Shown: piece after piece, positions 23,226 through 35,239 of the stretch | How positions within the stretch are numbered: position 1 is the stretch's first letter | Layout of the letters: each line of letters starts with the position of its first letter | Source of the DNA: Drosophila miranda | Lineage: Eukaryota > Arthropoda > Insecta > Diptera > Drosophilidae | Assembly: GCF_003369915.1 (NCBI RefSeq) | Contig: NW_022881614.1 | Coordinates: 21,492,336-21,556,335 of the forward strand | DNA: 64,000 nt | Reading direction: 5' to 3' | Notes under the pieces: model-generated | Seen by the model: only the letters and a program-made list of their open reading frames with translations | Databases searched by the model: none | What the model was told of the DNA's origin: nothing | Made by a program: the position numbers and the translations under genes

Positions 23226-23439
23226 ACTTGCTGGTTTAACCAGATTGCCAAAGACTTACCTCTCCTTTGGGAAATGAAAAGAGGAATAATTTATATATTG
23301 ATGAAGATTTGTATGAAATAAACAATGATCCAATTTTTACAATCACTTTTAATTAAGCCTTTGTTGCTTGGAAAAAGTCACCTTTCAGACTGTTAAGAAA
23401 AAACACGACCGGTCTCGCTCGCTGATGAAAAGGAAGTGT

Positions 23440-23729
23440 TATCGGCAGACATTATTGTCACTTTTTTACCAGCGCTTCGCTTCGTTTGAGTGTGTTTCAG
23501 TGTGACCTGATCTATCGCGGTCTTATGGATAAAATCTATGGCAGCCCTCAGAAATATACCAAAAAATACCGTAAGTCTACTGACGATTCTATTGTACATT
23601 TCCTCGTATTTTAATATTTGGTTTAATATTACTAGCTACGGCCCTCAGCTCTGAAAACGTAATTTTATCCGATTGATAAATCAATTTTCTACAACACCAC
23701 ACAATTTTAAATATTCCTTTTATTGGAAT
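23440..23729 (-). promoter_or_regulatory. thr: Displaced native thr promoter and 5'UTR, unit B
   Basis: On the - strand there is a motif 6-like element (23570-23551, two GGTAT blocks), then motif 1 (GGTCACACTG, 23508-23498), then the duplicated thr ATG inside the target-site duplication. Both motifs mark housekeeping-type, M1BP-dependent fly promoters. The frame from the duplicated ATG runs into the LINE 5'UTR as MSADNTSFSSASETGRVFS and stops. A transcript from here would have to cross the whole LINE to reach thr. Confidence 0.7.
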
Positions 23730-24187
23730 TGATTGTAAAATAAGTTTAAACAATTTCCACTAACTTCTCTACCAAATGTTCGCCCTGTTTTCATATAAGC
23801 CCAATAGAAGCTGTGGAGATAATGTTTTTTATCCCCAATCGGCCGACTAATTATTTCGAATTAAATAAAACTCGGCGCAGAAATAAAATTACGATATGTT
23901 CTTTAATGCGTGACATCCAAATTGCATGTGTGGCTTGCCTGCCCTTTACATTGCGGCTCCGATCGCAAGGCGCAGCTTCGCTCGGCCGACGTCGGTAGGC
24001 AAACGCAAAGCGGAGATAGCGAAGAGCGAGCTGGCAGAGAGCGTTTAGCAGGGCAAGCAAGCGCACAGCTTTAACAAACAAATGAGTGACATAGACATAA
24101 GTAACAAACAAAATAAGCGGCTGAGGGCCAAGAATTAGGTGCTATTTGGCAAGCAGCTAATCGGCTGGGTTCTGCTCCGAACATTCA
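23730..24187 (-). mobile_element. BEL/Pao 3' LTR, unit C copy
   Basis: 458 bp. Shares the private variant CCCAATAG (instead of CCCCATAG) with unit D only. Confidence 0.7.
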
Positions 24188-25169
24188 CCCCCCGTTGGAA
24201 GGCAAAGGCTTTCAACAGATCCATCCTGAAGGGGCAGAACCGCTATTTTTCCAACGGCCCTCTTGAAAAGGCCCTTTTGAGTGCGGATGACGGCTACTCT
24301 GATGGTTCCATCTTTTCCTGGGATGACGCTCTCAATGCGGCCAAGCGGCCACCTTAATGGTGGCAGCGTTTCCTCCTTGATCATGACGAGCGCTCCTAGC
24401 TTGATGTTTGGAGACGATGACCGCCACTTGCTCCGCTCCTGAAGAATCGAAAGATACGCCGTGCTCCATTTTCTCCAAAACGCCTGCTTCATTTGACACA
24501 GCCGCTGCCATCGACTAAGTAGGTTGACCCGGAGATGCGCCACATCTGGCTCGTCGAATGCAGCTTTCGGGGCTCCATTGAGAAAGTGGTTTGGCGTGAG
24601 CACATCTAGATCATCGGAACTTTCTGTAATTGCATAAAGCGGACGGGAATTTAACAAAGCAGAGATTTCACAAGCCAAGGTCTGAATTTCATCAAGAGTA
24701 AAAATGTAGGTCCCGACGATGCGATGAAAATGATATTTAGCTGCTTTAACAGCCGCCTCCCACAAACCCCCAAAATGAGGTGAGCGAGGGGGGATGAATT
24801 TCCAGTCGATTCCACTAGAAACGCAGAGATGTGACACAGTCGACGTATGAGGATCGCTGAGGAACATTTGCCGAAGCTCCAAAAGCTCATTTTTTGCTCC
24901 TACAAAATTTGTAGCGTTGTCTGACCAGATGATTCGAGGTTTGGGACGTAGACTTATAAAACGCCTTAATGCTGCCAGAAAGGATTCTGTAGATAGATCC
25001 CGAACGACTTCCAAATGAGTTGCTTTGGTGCTAAAGCATACGAAGACAGCGATGTAACATTTGATAGGAGGCCTGCTTCTGACTTCCGACTTGTGATAAA
25101 AGGGTCCGCAAAAATCAACGCCCGTTGTGTGGAATGCTGGATTAATAATAGGAGGAGCATTGCCTCCTG
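24157..25169 (-). pseudogene. BEL/Pao integrase fragment, unit C
   Basis: Open over the whole fragment with the three acidic motifs. The predicted protein is the same as in unit B as far as I compared. It is truncated at the same olf186-F intron junction. Confidence 0.85.
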
Positions 25170-25256
25170 AGAGCGGCGATCTTGGCAGAGTAACCCGTAG
25201 CCCATCCACGACTCTCACTAATCTCCCGACCTCTGCTCTTTTGCGTCCCCCCACAG

Positions 25257-25796
25257 GTGGCGATGGTGGAGGTGCAGCTGGACCCCGACACAAAGGTTCC
25301 GCCCGGAATGCTAGTGGCGTTTGCGATCTGCACCACTATGCTGGTGGCCGTGCATATGCTGGCTTTGATGATTAGCACCTGCATCCTGCCGAACATCGAG
25401 GTAGTGTGCAACCTGCACAGCATCTCCCTGGTGCACGAGTCGCCGCACGAGCGCCTGCACTGGTACATTGAGACGGCGTGGGCATTTTCGACGCTGCTGG
25501 GGTTGATCCTATTCCTGCTGGAGATAGCCATACTGTGCTGGGTAAAGTTCTATGATCTGAGCCCGCCGGCGGCCTGGTCGGCCTGCGTGGTGCTGATACC
25601 CGTGATGATTATCTTCCTGGCTTTCGCCATACACTTCTATCGGTCTCTGGTGACGCACAAGTACGAGGTGACGGTCTCCGGCATACGGGAGCTGGAGATC
25701 CTCAAGGAGCAGATGGAACAGGATCACCTCGAGCACCATAACAACCATAATCGCAATAACGGCATCCACTACGGTGCCGCCGGCGACATCGTTTAG
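25257..25796 (+). CDS. olf186-F: olf186-F (Orai) last coding exon, unit C, gene fragment
   Basis: 179 open codons, identical in predicted protein to the unit B exon as far as I compared. It has the same acceptor and upstream BEL junction and no preceding exon. Confidence 0.9.
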   Translation: MAMVEVQLDPDTKVPPGMLVAFAICTTMLVAVHMLALMISTCILPNIEVVCNLHSISLVHESPHERLHWYIETAWAFSTLLGLILFLLEIAILCWVKFYDLSPPAAWSACVVLIPVMIIFLAFAIHFYRSLVTHKYEVTVSGIRELEILKEQMEQDHLEHHNNHNRNNGIHYGAAGDIV

Positions 25797-26645
25797 CAGT
25801 ATCAATCGCGCGAGGATCCCACGAAGCAATAAACCATCTCGGCGATCCTTCTCTGAAAACTTAACGAAAACGAAAAGAAAAGACACTTACGGCAGTGGGC
25901 CAGAGGCCTCGCCGTCAATCCTCAGACTAAATAAGTGAATATTTTGTAAATTTGTAGTTGATGCAAATTGTGATACGCAGAAGGCAGTAGATTTTTATTA
26001 TACAAAAACAGTATGAGTACGTATATTCTAAAGGATTGTGCCCCGAGCAATGTTTCTTTAAGCTCAAGACCTTTACACATCGTAACCCCTGTGTACTCAT
26101 CGCATGCAATGATGAAAGACCCAAACTAAAGGAATACTACTTTCAAGTTTAAACCACTGTGTTGACTAAATATTCCTCAATATTAGCTTGTATATTTGTT
26201 GTAACTAGTTGGCGCGTCCGCTAATATCTGTATTGTATTTTAGTGGTATGCCATCGCTCGCGATGTCAGACCCAGACCTCATCCATAGCGCAGTCTTCAC
26301 TCGCCCACGTAGTGTGTAAGAACCCAATAATTCGAACCGAACCAGATCGTGTTAGCCCAAATTTTGATATTGATAGGCGAATATGTAAGCGAAATTGCGC
26401 TGTAATTTATACACGTACGATTAAACGATTTTTTCTACCTATATTTAACCGAAGCAAGCGATTTTCTATTGCCGTTCCCCCCGCCTGACCTCCATCAGGT
26501 CGTTAGGCTTGCGTGCCAGGAGCGACTGGAAGAGCGACTAGCTAACGAAAGTTTTTGGATGGGGCAAACGGAGCCAGGACACATGGTTGGGGTTGATTAG
26601 AAAAGGGACACCGCACGCACCCCAGGACACGAAAGAAGAGCACAG
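25797..26645. other. olf186-F 3' flank and MORN-gene upstream region, unit C
   Basis: Matches 11138-11986 almost base for base. I see no coding region beyond short unsupported frames. Confidence 0.6.
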
Positions 26646-27316
26646 ATGACAAACCCAAAGCGGGGCTGGGGCTCAGTTGTCTGCAACATGTCGTGCCATG
26701 CTGGTGGCGGCAATGGTGTTCGAAGCCTGCGCTATCCTGCCGGAGGACATGGCCGCTATCAGGGCAAGTGGCTGAGGAACCAACACCACGGCTATGGAGT
26801 GAAATCGAGCCGTCGTGGATTGGTGTACGAGGGCCAGTGGCAGCGGGGCCAACGTCATGGCTACGGATCCATGCGGCGGGAGTCCCCTGATGGCCAGGTG
26901 CATCGCCTCTATGTGGGTCATTGGCGCCATGACAAGCGCAGCGGGGAGGGAAAACAGTACTACGACGATGGATCCGTCTACTTTGGTCAGTGGCAGATGA
27001 ACAAGCGGCAAGGACGCGGCATACATTGGTATGCGGACAGACGCGTCTATGTGGGGGAATGGCTCCAGGATGCCATGCACGGACGGGGCGTCCTCTTCTC
27101 GGGTGAGTCCTCTAACAAAATGAAAGTTCAGTAGAATCCTCGTCGATCCATATGTTTCGTCTGTGTTCAGCAAACGGAAAGCGCTATGTGGGAGAGTTCC
27201 AGGAGGGCTGCAAGTCGGGCGCTGGCTTCTTCGACCACGGACAGAATCGGATTCAGTTTGGTCGGTGGGTCCAGGACATCTGCAAGAGTTCGCTGATACG
27301 CGTGCTCAAGCAATAA
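26646..27316 (+). CDS. MORN-repeat protein, unit C (exons 26646-27102 and 27171-27316)
   Basis: Same two-exon structure and about 200-residue product as in unit B, with start, splice sites and stop preserved. It is one of two apparently intact copies. Its stop codon lies 137 bp from that of the convergent thr copy. Confidence 0.8.
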
Positions 27317-27453
27317 GAACATTTTAGACATTCTCTGGAAGGTCGATCTCCTTGCCATAACGTTTATAAATACACAATCAAATGGAATAAGGACAAGCTA
27401 CAAACAAATATTAACTATAAACTATTATAAGCCTATGCAAGTGTCAGTTCTGA

Positions 27454-30400
27454 TCAGTTCCTTTGCCGCCGCCTAAGGCTGACTGTCTCCTGCTGGGGTG
27501 CAGGCTCCGGTACCTTCCGACGTGGTCGTCCCCGCGTGGTCGCTGGCGTTTCCTCGAGTTGCCTGTTGCGGGCACGAGTGCTCCTTGCATCACTAGTCGG
27601 ATACCGCTTCACTGAGGCTGCCGATGAGGTGGAAGGCGTCTCTTCCATGGTATCGTCCAATTCGATGATCTCTGGTACTTTTAGTTGGCTACCAATTCTA
27701 GCGGAGCGTGTCTTTGTGGCCTTGGCTGGCACAGATTGGGATCGGTTCAGTTGAGAGGGAGCCGGAGTCGAAGCTGAAACCGAAGCAGCATCGTCATCGC
27801 TTATCTCGATCGTCTGGCAGGCATTCAGATCCACATGATCCGATGGTGGCGTGTTCTCATTGCCGCTCTTGCTGCTACTGCTGCTGCTGTTGCTGCAGCC
27901 GATGGGTGGTCGTAATTCCAGCTCCGTGTATATCTTGAACCTGGGCGTCTTTCTGGCAGATGATTTTGCCTTGGTAGTCCCCTCAACAACACCTTTCCTG
28001 CGTTTATCCTCTGGCGAAGTGTTAAAAGCGAGGGCTCGCCTAATGGTCTTCGCCCTCGCTTTGCCAACGAGATGCAGCTCCAACCGGGCCGTCTTTATCT
28101 GGACCATGAGGTTGAAGCTATAGTTGATGTCCGCCGTTTGGGGCACTGATTTGAGAGCTGCCTCCGCATAGCTGAGAGCCTCCTTGTTCTTCTTTCTGAA
28201 GCGAAGATAGTTGATGTGGTAGAGTTCGTGCACGATGAGCATGGAGCCCAGTGTGGCGGTGCGTACGGGATCCTCCTGCAGCCAATTGCCTGCCCCTACG
28301 TAGAAGTCGTCCAGCTGATCGGTCTCCCTTTTCAAGAAGTTTAAGCGGGCATGGAGACATCCCACGATAAAGTAGAAACATTGCAGCTGCATGCTGTCCC
28401 GTAGATGGGGCGGCATCCCTTGCTTGCTCACATAGCGCTGCAGCTGATGGCTGGTGGGAATTGGCTCGTGCATGGGCAGAGACTTGAGTGTGGCCACGTC
28501 CAGCTGGTTCTGCTTCTTTATCGGCTCCACGAGCTGCATGAGCAGCATGTTGCTGGTCAGCTCGCTCATGGCATTCGCCTTGAGATCTTCCTTGGCGGCT
28601 ATTGCGGGGATGTATTTGGCCGATGTCTGCTCCACCAGCGTTCGACTAATCGGCTTGATGGCGAGCAAATGGTCCAGGAGGCGCAGCTTGGACTGCGCCT
28701 GGTCCAGGTACTCATTCTGCAGGTTCATCCAGAGCCACGAGATGAGCACCTCAATGGTCCGCAGGGCCATACCCGACTGCAGCACCAGGTTAAGCGTGGT
28801 GCCGTAAAAGGCGAACGGCGCGGTCAGCCGATTGGCCGCACACTCGGTGCTCTCCCTCACGAGGTCAGCCAGCAGCAGCTGCAGGGCTCCCAGGTCCACG
28901 CTGGACACTGTGCAGTAGTTGCGCACGCTGTCGACCAGCGTGTCTAGGTGTCGCAGGGGCGACGGCCTCCTAGGCAGGCTGCTGCACCGCGTCTTCCGCC
29001 TGTAGTCCAATCGAAAACGAACTGTCTGGATTGTGATCTGCACAATGTCGCTCTTGCCAACTCGCTCATCGAACTGGGCGCGCAGCTCCTCGGCCTGCAG
29101 CAACAGCAGCTGGGCGTGGCACAGACAGTCCTGCCGCGCATAGTAGCTGGCCATGTGGCAGAGGCAGAGCATCACTATAGTATGTTGGCGCTTAAAGAAC
29201 CATCCGTTTTGGAGCTGAGGCCACAGATCGTCGAGCAGCTCCTGCGCTCGATCCACCTCCTCGGAGAGTTGAGCTGCTGGTTAGAATTCAGGTGGTCTTG
29301 TCCCAGGAAGTGGGTCAGGGCTCGCAGGTAGGTGAATCTCTCGTCCAGCATTTGCCCAATCCTGAGTATCAGCAGCCAGGCTTCATCGGCCTGCGCCATG
29401 TAGCCCATGGTGGACAGAGCCATGGCTGCAGCAACTGCATCGTCGATCAGGGCTTCCCAGTCGATTGGTGTATCGTCGCAGCCGAGCGGCTCTTGGTCTG
29501 CACGTTCGAAGAAGGCCGCGAAGCCAGCGATGGCCGATGTAGCCAACTCCACCAGGCGATGCTCCCGCTTAATGTTGAGCTCCAGCAAGTTGTTCTTGAC
29601 GATTAACTCCTCCAGGCTGTTCTCGGCCGTCTCCTTGATCGAGAACTTGGTCTTCTGTGCCTCCAAAGCCTCCAGCAGCACACTGATACTGGTATGGCCA
29701 ATGGCCAGCTGTTGCATGCGGCTGAGCGGTTGCTTGAGGGCCGTGCTTTGCAGCTGGGAGCGCAGTTCCTCGCACTGACGCACCACCTCGCTGTCGGTGC
29801 GCATCTTGCGTGCCAGGAGAACCAGGTGGTAGTCATTGTGACGGCAGCGTAGTAGCGACTGCAGCAGGGGTACGGGCCGCGCACTCTGGAAGTGCAGCAC
29901 GGCCAACAGATCCACATCGTATAGCTGTTTCTTTTGGGCGGGGGTTAGGGGGTTGGGCATAGGACTGGACTCGTGCCACTCGTAGACGCACTTCTCCGTA
30001 TTATTGGCATTGTGGTAGTGGACGAAGAGCTGTGAACGCAACCGCGAGGGATTCGTTTGGGCCGCAAGGTAGGTGGACTGCAGACGGTTGGCCATGTCGG
30101 AGCTCTTGCAGTGGACACTGGCTTTGTAGATTCGCAGGAGCACACTAAGCATTTTCTGGCTGGTGATGAGCGGTCGTAGATGTTGCAAGGGCTCCAAGAA
30201 GGCCAGCACAAGGGACATTTGTTCGGGACACGCTACCTTTTCGGCCACGAGTGCCAGTAGACGCACCAGCTTGTCTAGCTCCATGGCGGAGGGCCCCAGG
30301 CACTTCATGCTCTTGGCCACGTCCAAGGTGTAGCCAAGAATGCCCAAGAGCGGCTTATAGGGTGCCTGAAGAGAAAGCTCATTAGGTAAAAGGTTTTCCA

Positions 30401-31798
30401 GCTGTGGCAGACGTACCTTGTCCGACTTCTGTTCGGTCGTCGGCTGCCAGTTAACGTAAGCTTCCAGGGCGCACATCCCGAAGGAGAGAAGGCAATGCCT
30501 GCGAATGCTTTTACAGGCCTCGTTGGAGCAGCTGGTCCCCAGCGGACTCCTCACTACGTTCACCGTCAGCCCAATGGAGCCATGCAGCAGTTGAAAGTGG
30601 GCGGTGTATACCTCGGGACTGTCGTCGCCCTCGAGCTGCTGCCAAAAAATGTCTAAGGGAGGCTTGTTGCTGCTCTGATGAAGCAGCATCTGCAGGCGCT
30701 GGAAGAACACCAGCAGGTCCATGAACCACTGCTCTTTGGCGTGCGTCGCGCCCTTGTGCTCGAAGAAGTAGACGAACTTCTTGCACAGATCGATGTAAGT
30801 CCGCTTGAAGTCCGCCGTAGCCTCGCGCACGTACAACAGCTTGACATAGTAGTAGAGGAGCTGGATGGAGTAGTTCTGCGGAGAGACGTCCTTGTACAGG
30901 TCGCGACAAATGCGCAGCAACTTCAGTGCCAGTTGTTGTTCGAGCGGCGCTTCTATGGAAAACATGTCGATCTGCATCAGTGCCAGAACCAGGCCCAGAT
31001 ACTCCGTGAATTGAGTAGTCAGCTCAGAGCTGGGTGTGGCCCAGCTGCAGCTCAGGAGCTTGAGAAGCGGGTCGTACATTTTCGTCGTGCTCTCGGGCGG
31101 AAGGGCGCTCAGGTACATCAGAAAGGCTTTGCCTCGCTTGCTGAACAGGGCATCATTCAGCTGGACCAGGAGAGCCGCATTCTTTGCCACTTTACGCTGG
31201 CGCATGGTGTCAAAGAGGACACCCATTGCCTCCAAGGCGTAATATAGTTGATCTGTGGCGGCGATGGGCAACGTCTCCTTCTGCATTTGCAAGTGAATGC
31301 CATTGAAGTGCGTCAGATGGATGTCCAAATAAAACTTGTAGTCAGCCTCCCCTTGCAGGCGGCAGGGCTGCGATCGGACTAGGCCGTACATTTTCTGGCA
31401 TTCCGTCAGGGATTTCTGCGAAGCACCCGTACAATTACTACACTTCGTCCAGCCAGCAAGCATTTGGTTCTTCAACTTACCTCCTGACAAAGCTCACGAT
31501 GTATGTACCGCAGGCTCGTTAGATGAGCTTCCCACAGGCTCGGCTTCTCCTCGTAGGGCTCCACGTGTGGTACCACGGTGGCCGCAATGTCGCAGTAGAG
31601 ATCGTCATGCTGGTGCAGATTGTCCTTCAAGGCGACACACAGCTGGCGCAACACGCTCAACTCATATCTTAGCGGAAAGGAGGCGTCGTTTATCCCGATG
31701 CCCTTGCTGAATTCCTTGAATTTCAGCTTAATTGTCGTGGCCGCAGCCTCAACATCGGATCGAGTGCCTTTCAACTGTTTCACTATATCGGCAGACAT
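27454..31798 (-). pseudogene. thr: thr (three rows), unit C, frameshifted
   Basis: Exon 1 is 31798-31481 and exon 2 is 31415-27454. The region shifted in unit B is in frame here (LQSTYLAAQTNPSRLRSQL), so C shows the ancestral frame there. It carries its own one-base loss at about 29,271 (AGTTGAGC for AGTTGGAGC), which ends the first frame about 770 codons in; the remaining 600 codons stay open in the other frame. Intron 1 is 65 bp instead of 59, because a short patch (CTACACTTCGTCC) replaces the normal bases; donor, acceptor and a TAAT branch point remain. If the single-base loss is a sequencing error, this would be the best candidate for an intact thr in the window. Confidence 0.85.
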
Positions 31799-31802
31799 TA
31801 TT
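31786..31802. repeat. LINE target-site duplication, left copy, unit C (pair 38515-38531)
   Basis: The same 14-17 bp pair contains the thr ATG. Confidence 0.9.
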
Positions 31803-33595
31803 ATTATTATTTTTTTTTTTTTTTTAAATCATCTCAAGGATGATCGGAATTTTGATCGTAGCACTGTAGCTACATTGATCAGATACTGGTGATGTAGTTT
31901 GGCGAGTTTGACAGGTCGGTATATAAAAAAAAAGAGGAAAATTACTTAACTGTTTTAGAAAATAAACTGAAATTACTTTATAACATGATGAAGAAAAAAG
32001 GGGTCAAAAGTTTAAGTCAGCAGTTTTGATGAAGATTGCCAGCTCTCTGAGATGTAGCGGCTCTTTTTTTATTAATATTCTGAGCCCGGCAAATCTTTGG
32101 CAATCGAAGATCAGGTGTTCGGCATATTCAGTTACATTGCACGTTTCGCAGATATTTGAATCAATTGCTTTGATTCTGTGTAGGAAGACTTTGTCGTATG
32201 TGTGTTCCGTCATAAGTCTGTTAATGGTCTTGATGCTTTTAGCATTCCATTTAAGAGAAAAATGCCAGGGTTTACTGGGTATGTCTGGAAATATGTCTAT
32301 GAGGCTGGATCCCTTCGTCCTACACTTCGTCCTGTAGTCCTCATTCCATTTGTATACTAAAAAGTTCCTAATTTCTCTTTGAGCCTCCTTGTAGCTGTAT
32401 TTTATATTTATTGTAAGCCCCTCCCTTGTAGCAGCCTTTGCTGCTATGTCAGTCTTTTCGTTGATGGCCACACCCTTGTGACCAGGGACCCATAGAATGT
32501 CAAGTTTCTGAATGTCTGATTGGTTAATTATGTTGTGAATATCATTCACTAGGTACGAGTCTGTATTCTTATTTCTAATTAAATTAATAGCTCCTAATCC
32601 ATCACTTAAAATCAAAGCCTTTTTGTAATTATATTTAAGACATAGTTCGCAGGCCTTTTTAAGGCCTACGAGTTCGGCACCTACTGAGGATAATCTGTTT
32701 TCTATTTTGTACTTGTGGATATTTCCACTAGGCCATTCTACTATTCCTATGCCACATGTACTTTCTGTAACTGAGGCATCTGTTGATAGAATGTTATAGT
32801 CGTCCTTTCTGTACTTGTTCAGAATCTCATAAAATATAGTTTTTATTTCTTCATTCTTCATTCATTTCTTCCTGAAAACAGGTGGCATTACACCAGCGAG
32901 GACAAAAATTTCGTGTTTGCTTGTGTCAGGTGGCACCCCAACACACCTTCTGAGTGATTTAGCTTGCGCTATTTCTATATCTTTACTTGCTCCAGATCCC
33001 ATGTCTGAAAAACTTGTGATAGCATATTCTTATTTTGTTCTAATAAAAGCTTTGAAGATGTTGGTACTTGTTTTAGGTTTTAGACCTGATTTGATAGTAG
33101 TCGCAAGCTGGAAGAGTCTGGTGCATTTTTTTGTTTGTTCTTTAACCATTTTTACATGACTGGCATTTGACATGTTTGCGCTAATCAGTCTGCCTAAGAA
33201 ACGGATATCTTTTCGATTTGGTATAGGCACATTTCTAACAGAAATATTTACCGCTCTGACCTGTCTTTTTCCTACATTCATTGCTGCAGATTTGCTTGGA
33301 TTGAAGCTAAAACCGAGATCACCACATAGAAGGTTAAAGTCATTTAGTTTTTTATTAAGGTTTTCAACCGCTACAGTAAACTCTCTGTTGGGAGAGATTA
33401 TAACGAAGTCATCTGCAAATTGCATCATATGAGTATTTCTATCACAGATCTGATGTAGTCTTTTTGTGTATACATTAAAAAGGAGGGGCGACAGACAAGA
33501 GCCCTGTGGGATTCCTCCCTGAACTACCTGAACAGCTTCCCCTATTTTCAGTAGGCTCATAGACATAAAACCATAGCTCGCAAATAACTGTTTAC

Positions 33596-34550
33596 ACTTT
33601 CGGCGTGTCTGCTAACAACCTCTCATTGACGAACACATTGAGAAAAGGGACTGAAAAGACCCGATCAAATCTGTTTTTGCTCAACTCGCTCTTCGCTCAA
33701 GCAAAGACCGACTTTTTCACTTCTCTTTTGTTCCTGTTTTTCACTGAGCATCTTGTCGCGAGCGAACGAAAAAAGTGTCTTTTGCGTATGTATGCGTGCT
33801 TGTACGTGTGGTGGCTGTGGCAACGATCACTTGCCTTCGTGAATTGTGTCAGACACTGTCCCAAACCCAAAATGAGCCTGTTCCTGAACAACTTTCCGAA
33901 ATTTTTACTGATGTGAAGAACTTTGCTATGAACAATGGCCGTTTACCATTAAATGCCGATATATTGCAGCTTTTTAACGACATGAAGCTAAGATCACCAC
34001 ACTTGAATTCGCTCGCACAGGTGGTGCTGGCTACACCGGCCACTCAGGTATCGGTCGAAAGAGCCTTTTCAGCACTTCATTATATTTTGAATGAAAAACG
34101 TTGCTCTTTAAGTGCGGAAAATATTAACTCATTGTTAGTGGTTAAGCTAAATTCGTATTAATACAAAATATATACATACATATATACATACATCCATATC
34201 CATGTCTCTTCAGTTTGCAGAAAATTCGCATATAAGTATAAATATTACAATAACATAACCATAAGATGCGAAAAACATGAATAAATAAACATAAACACGA
34301 ATAAAAAACTAAAAACACTTTACTCAGACACTTTTTGGGTTCTGCTCATCTAAAGACACTTTTGCTGCGAGCGCTTGACCAAAGTGTCTCTCTAAGCTGT
34401 TATTGTGAGACCCGATCGTGTGTCGGGCTCAACCGAAAACCCGAAACACATAACACAAGCGAAGAGACAAAAAGTGTTCTGCTCAGTGAGAGACCGCTTC
34501 TGCGTGGTCTTTTTCGGTTTTGTCAGTGACGAGACCGCAAAGGGAAAAAG
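33596..34550 (+). mobile_element. hAT transposon fragment inside LINE, unit C
   Basis: 955 bp. Left flank TGTTTAC (as in unit A) and right flank TGTTGAC at 34551. The dimerisation-domain frame ends at 34161. Confidence 0.78.
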
Positions 34551-34950
34551 TGTTGACCGTCGTTTGCGAGCTATGCATAAAACTGATGATCCAGTCAATG
34601 TATGTTTTAGGAAAACACTCATTTTCCATTAGTCTTTTTAAGAATTTCAGGTTGACACAATTGTAGGCATTGTTGAGGTCAACAACCACAAGAGTAACGT
34701 GTTCCTTGTTCTTTTTCTTTGCCGCTACCACATTGATGACATCATTTATGCACATCGCTGCAGACTTGTTTTTTTTGGTATGCATAAGATCTGTAGGGTA
34801 TAATCTTGTTTTCTTGTATATGCTTTTCCAGCCTGGCTTTCACCATGCCATTTACTGTCTTGGCTAGAACCGAAATGAGGGATATGGGTCGAAAATGTTT
34901 TAAGTCAGTCAGATCCATGTTTTTTTCGGTATTGGTACAATTCTGATAGA

Positions 34951-35239
34951 ATTCTGGCCGTTATCTCTATCTGGGATATTTTCCAGATAATCAGTTCTAC
35001 GAGTTGTTCTTGCTTTCCAGTTCTTTTGTTCCTGTTCCGCGAAAATATCTGTTTTTAGCACCCTTGGCTCATCGTTGCCGGCGACATATTCACGCATGTT
35101 GTGCTGTGTACCATTTAAATATTCTTCTGCTTGACGAACTGGCTGGTAGATGTATCCTCGACTCTTGTTTGATAACGCCACACCGATATTACTTCGTTGA
35201 TCGGCAGCACAGCACGCAGAATCGAGCGCCCAATGGCCA
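34951..35239 (-). other. Foreign 289-bp coding-like segment inside unit C LINE
   Basis: This segment is present in no other unit. It lies between two copies of a 130-bp LINE stretch (34820-34950 and 35240-35369). On the - strand one frame is open throughout, about 96 codons, including GYIYQPVRQAEEYLNG and FAEQEQKNWKARTTRRTDYL. I do not recognise the protein; it may be a piece of a host exon or of another transposon. There is no start codon or promoter of its own. Confidence 0.6.

Larger units (their letters stand above)
17131..23439 (-). mobile_element. I-clade LINE, unit B copy (with hAT insert)
   Basis: 6,309 bp, or about 5.35 kb without the hAT insert, which is close to the length of the D. 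melanogaster I factor (about 5.4 kb). The - strand order is a 5'UTR of about 215 bp, ORF1, ORF2, a 3'UTR of about 180 bp, an A-run and a (TAA)n tail. It is full length at both ends by the target-site duplication and lies in the same orientation as thr. Confidence 0.93.
9071..23729. repeat. Tandem unit B (full)
   Basis: Full unit of 14,659 bp with every component present. It is the best reference copy for the LINE ORF1 and, with C, for the MORN gene. Confidence 0.95.
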
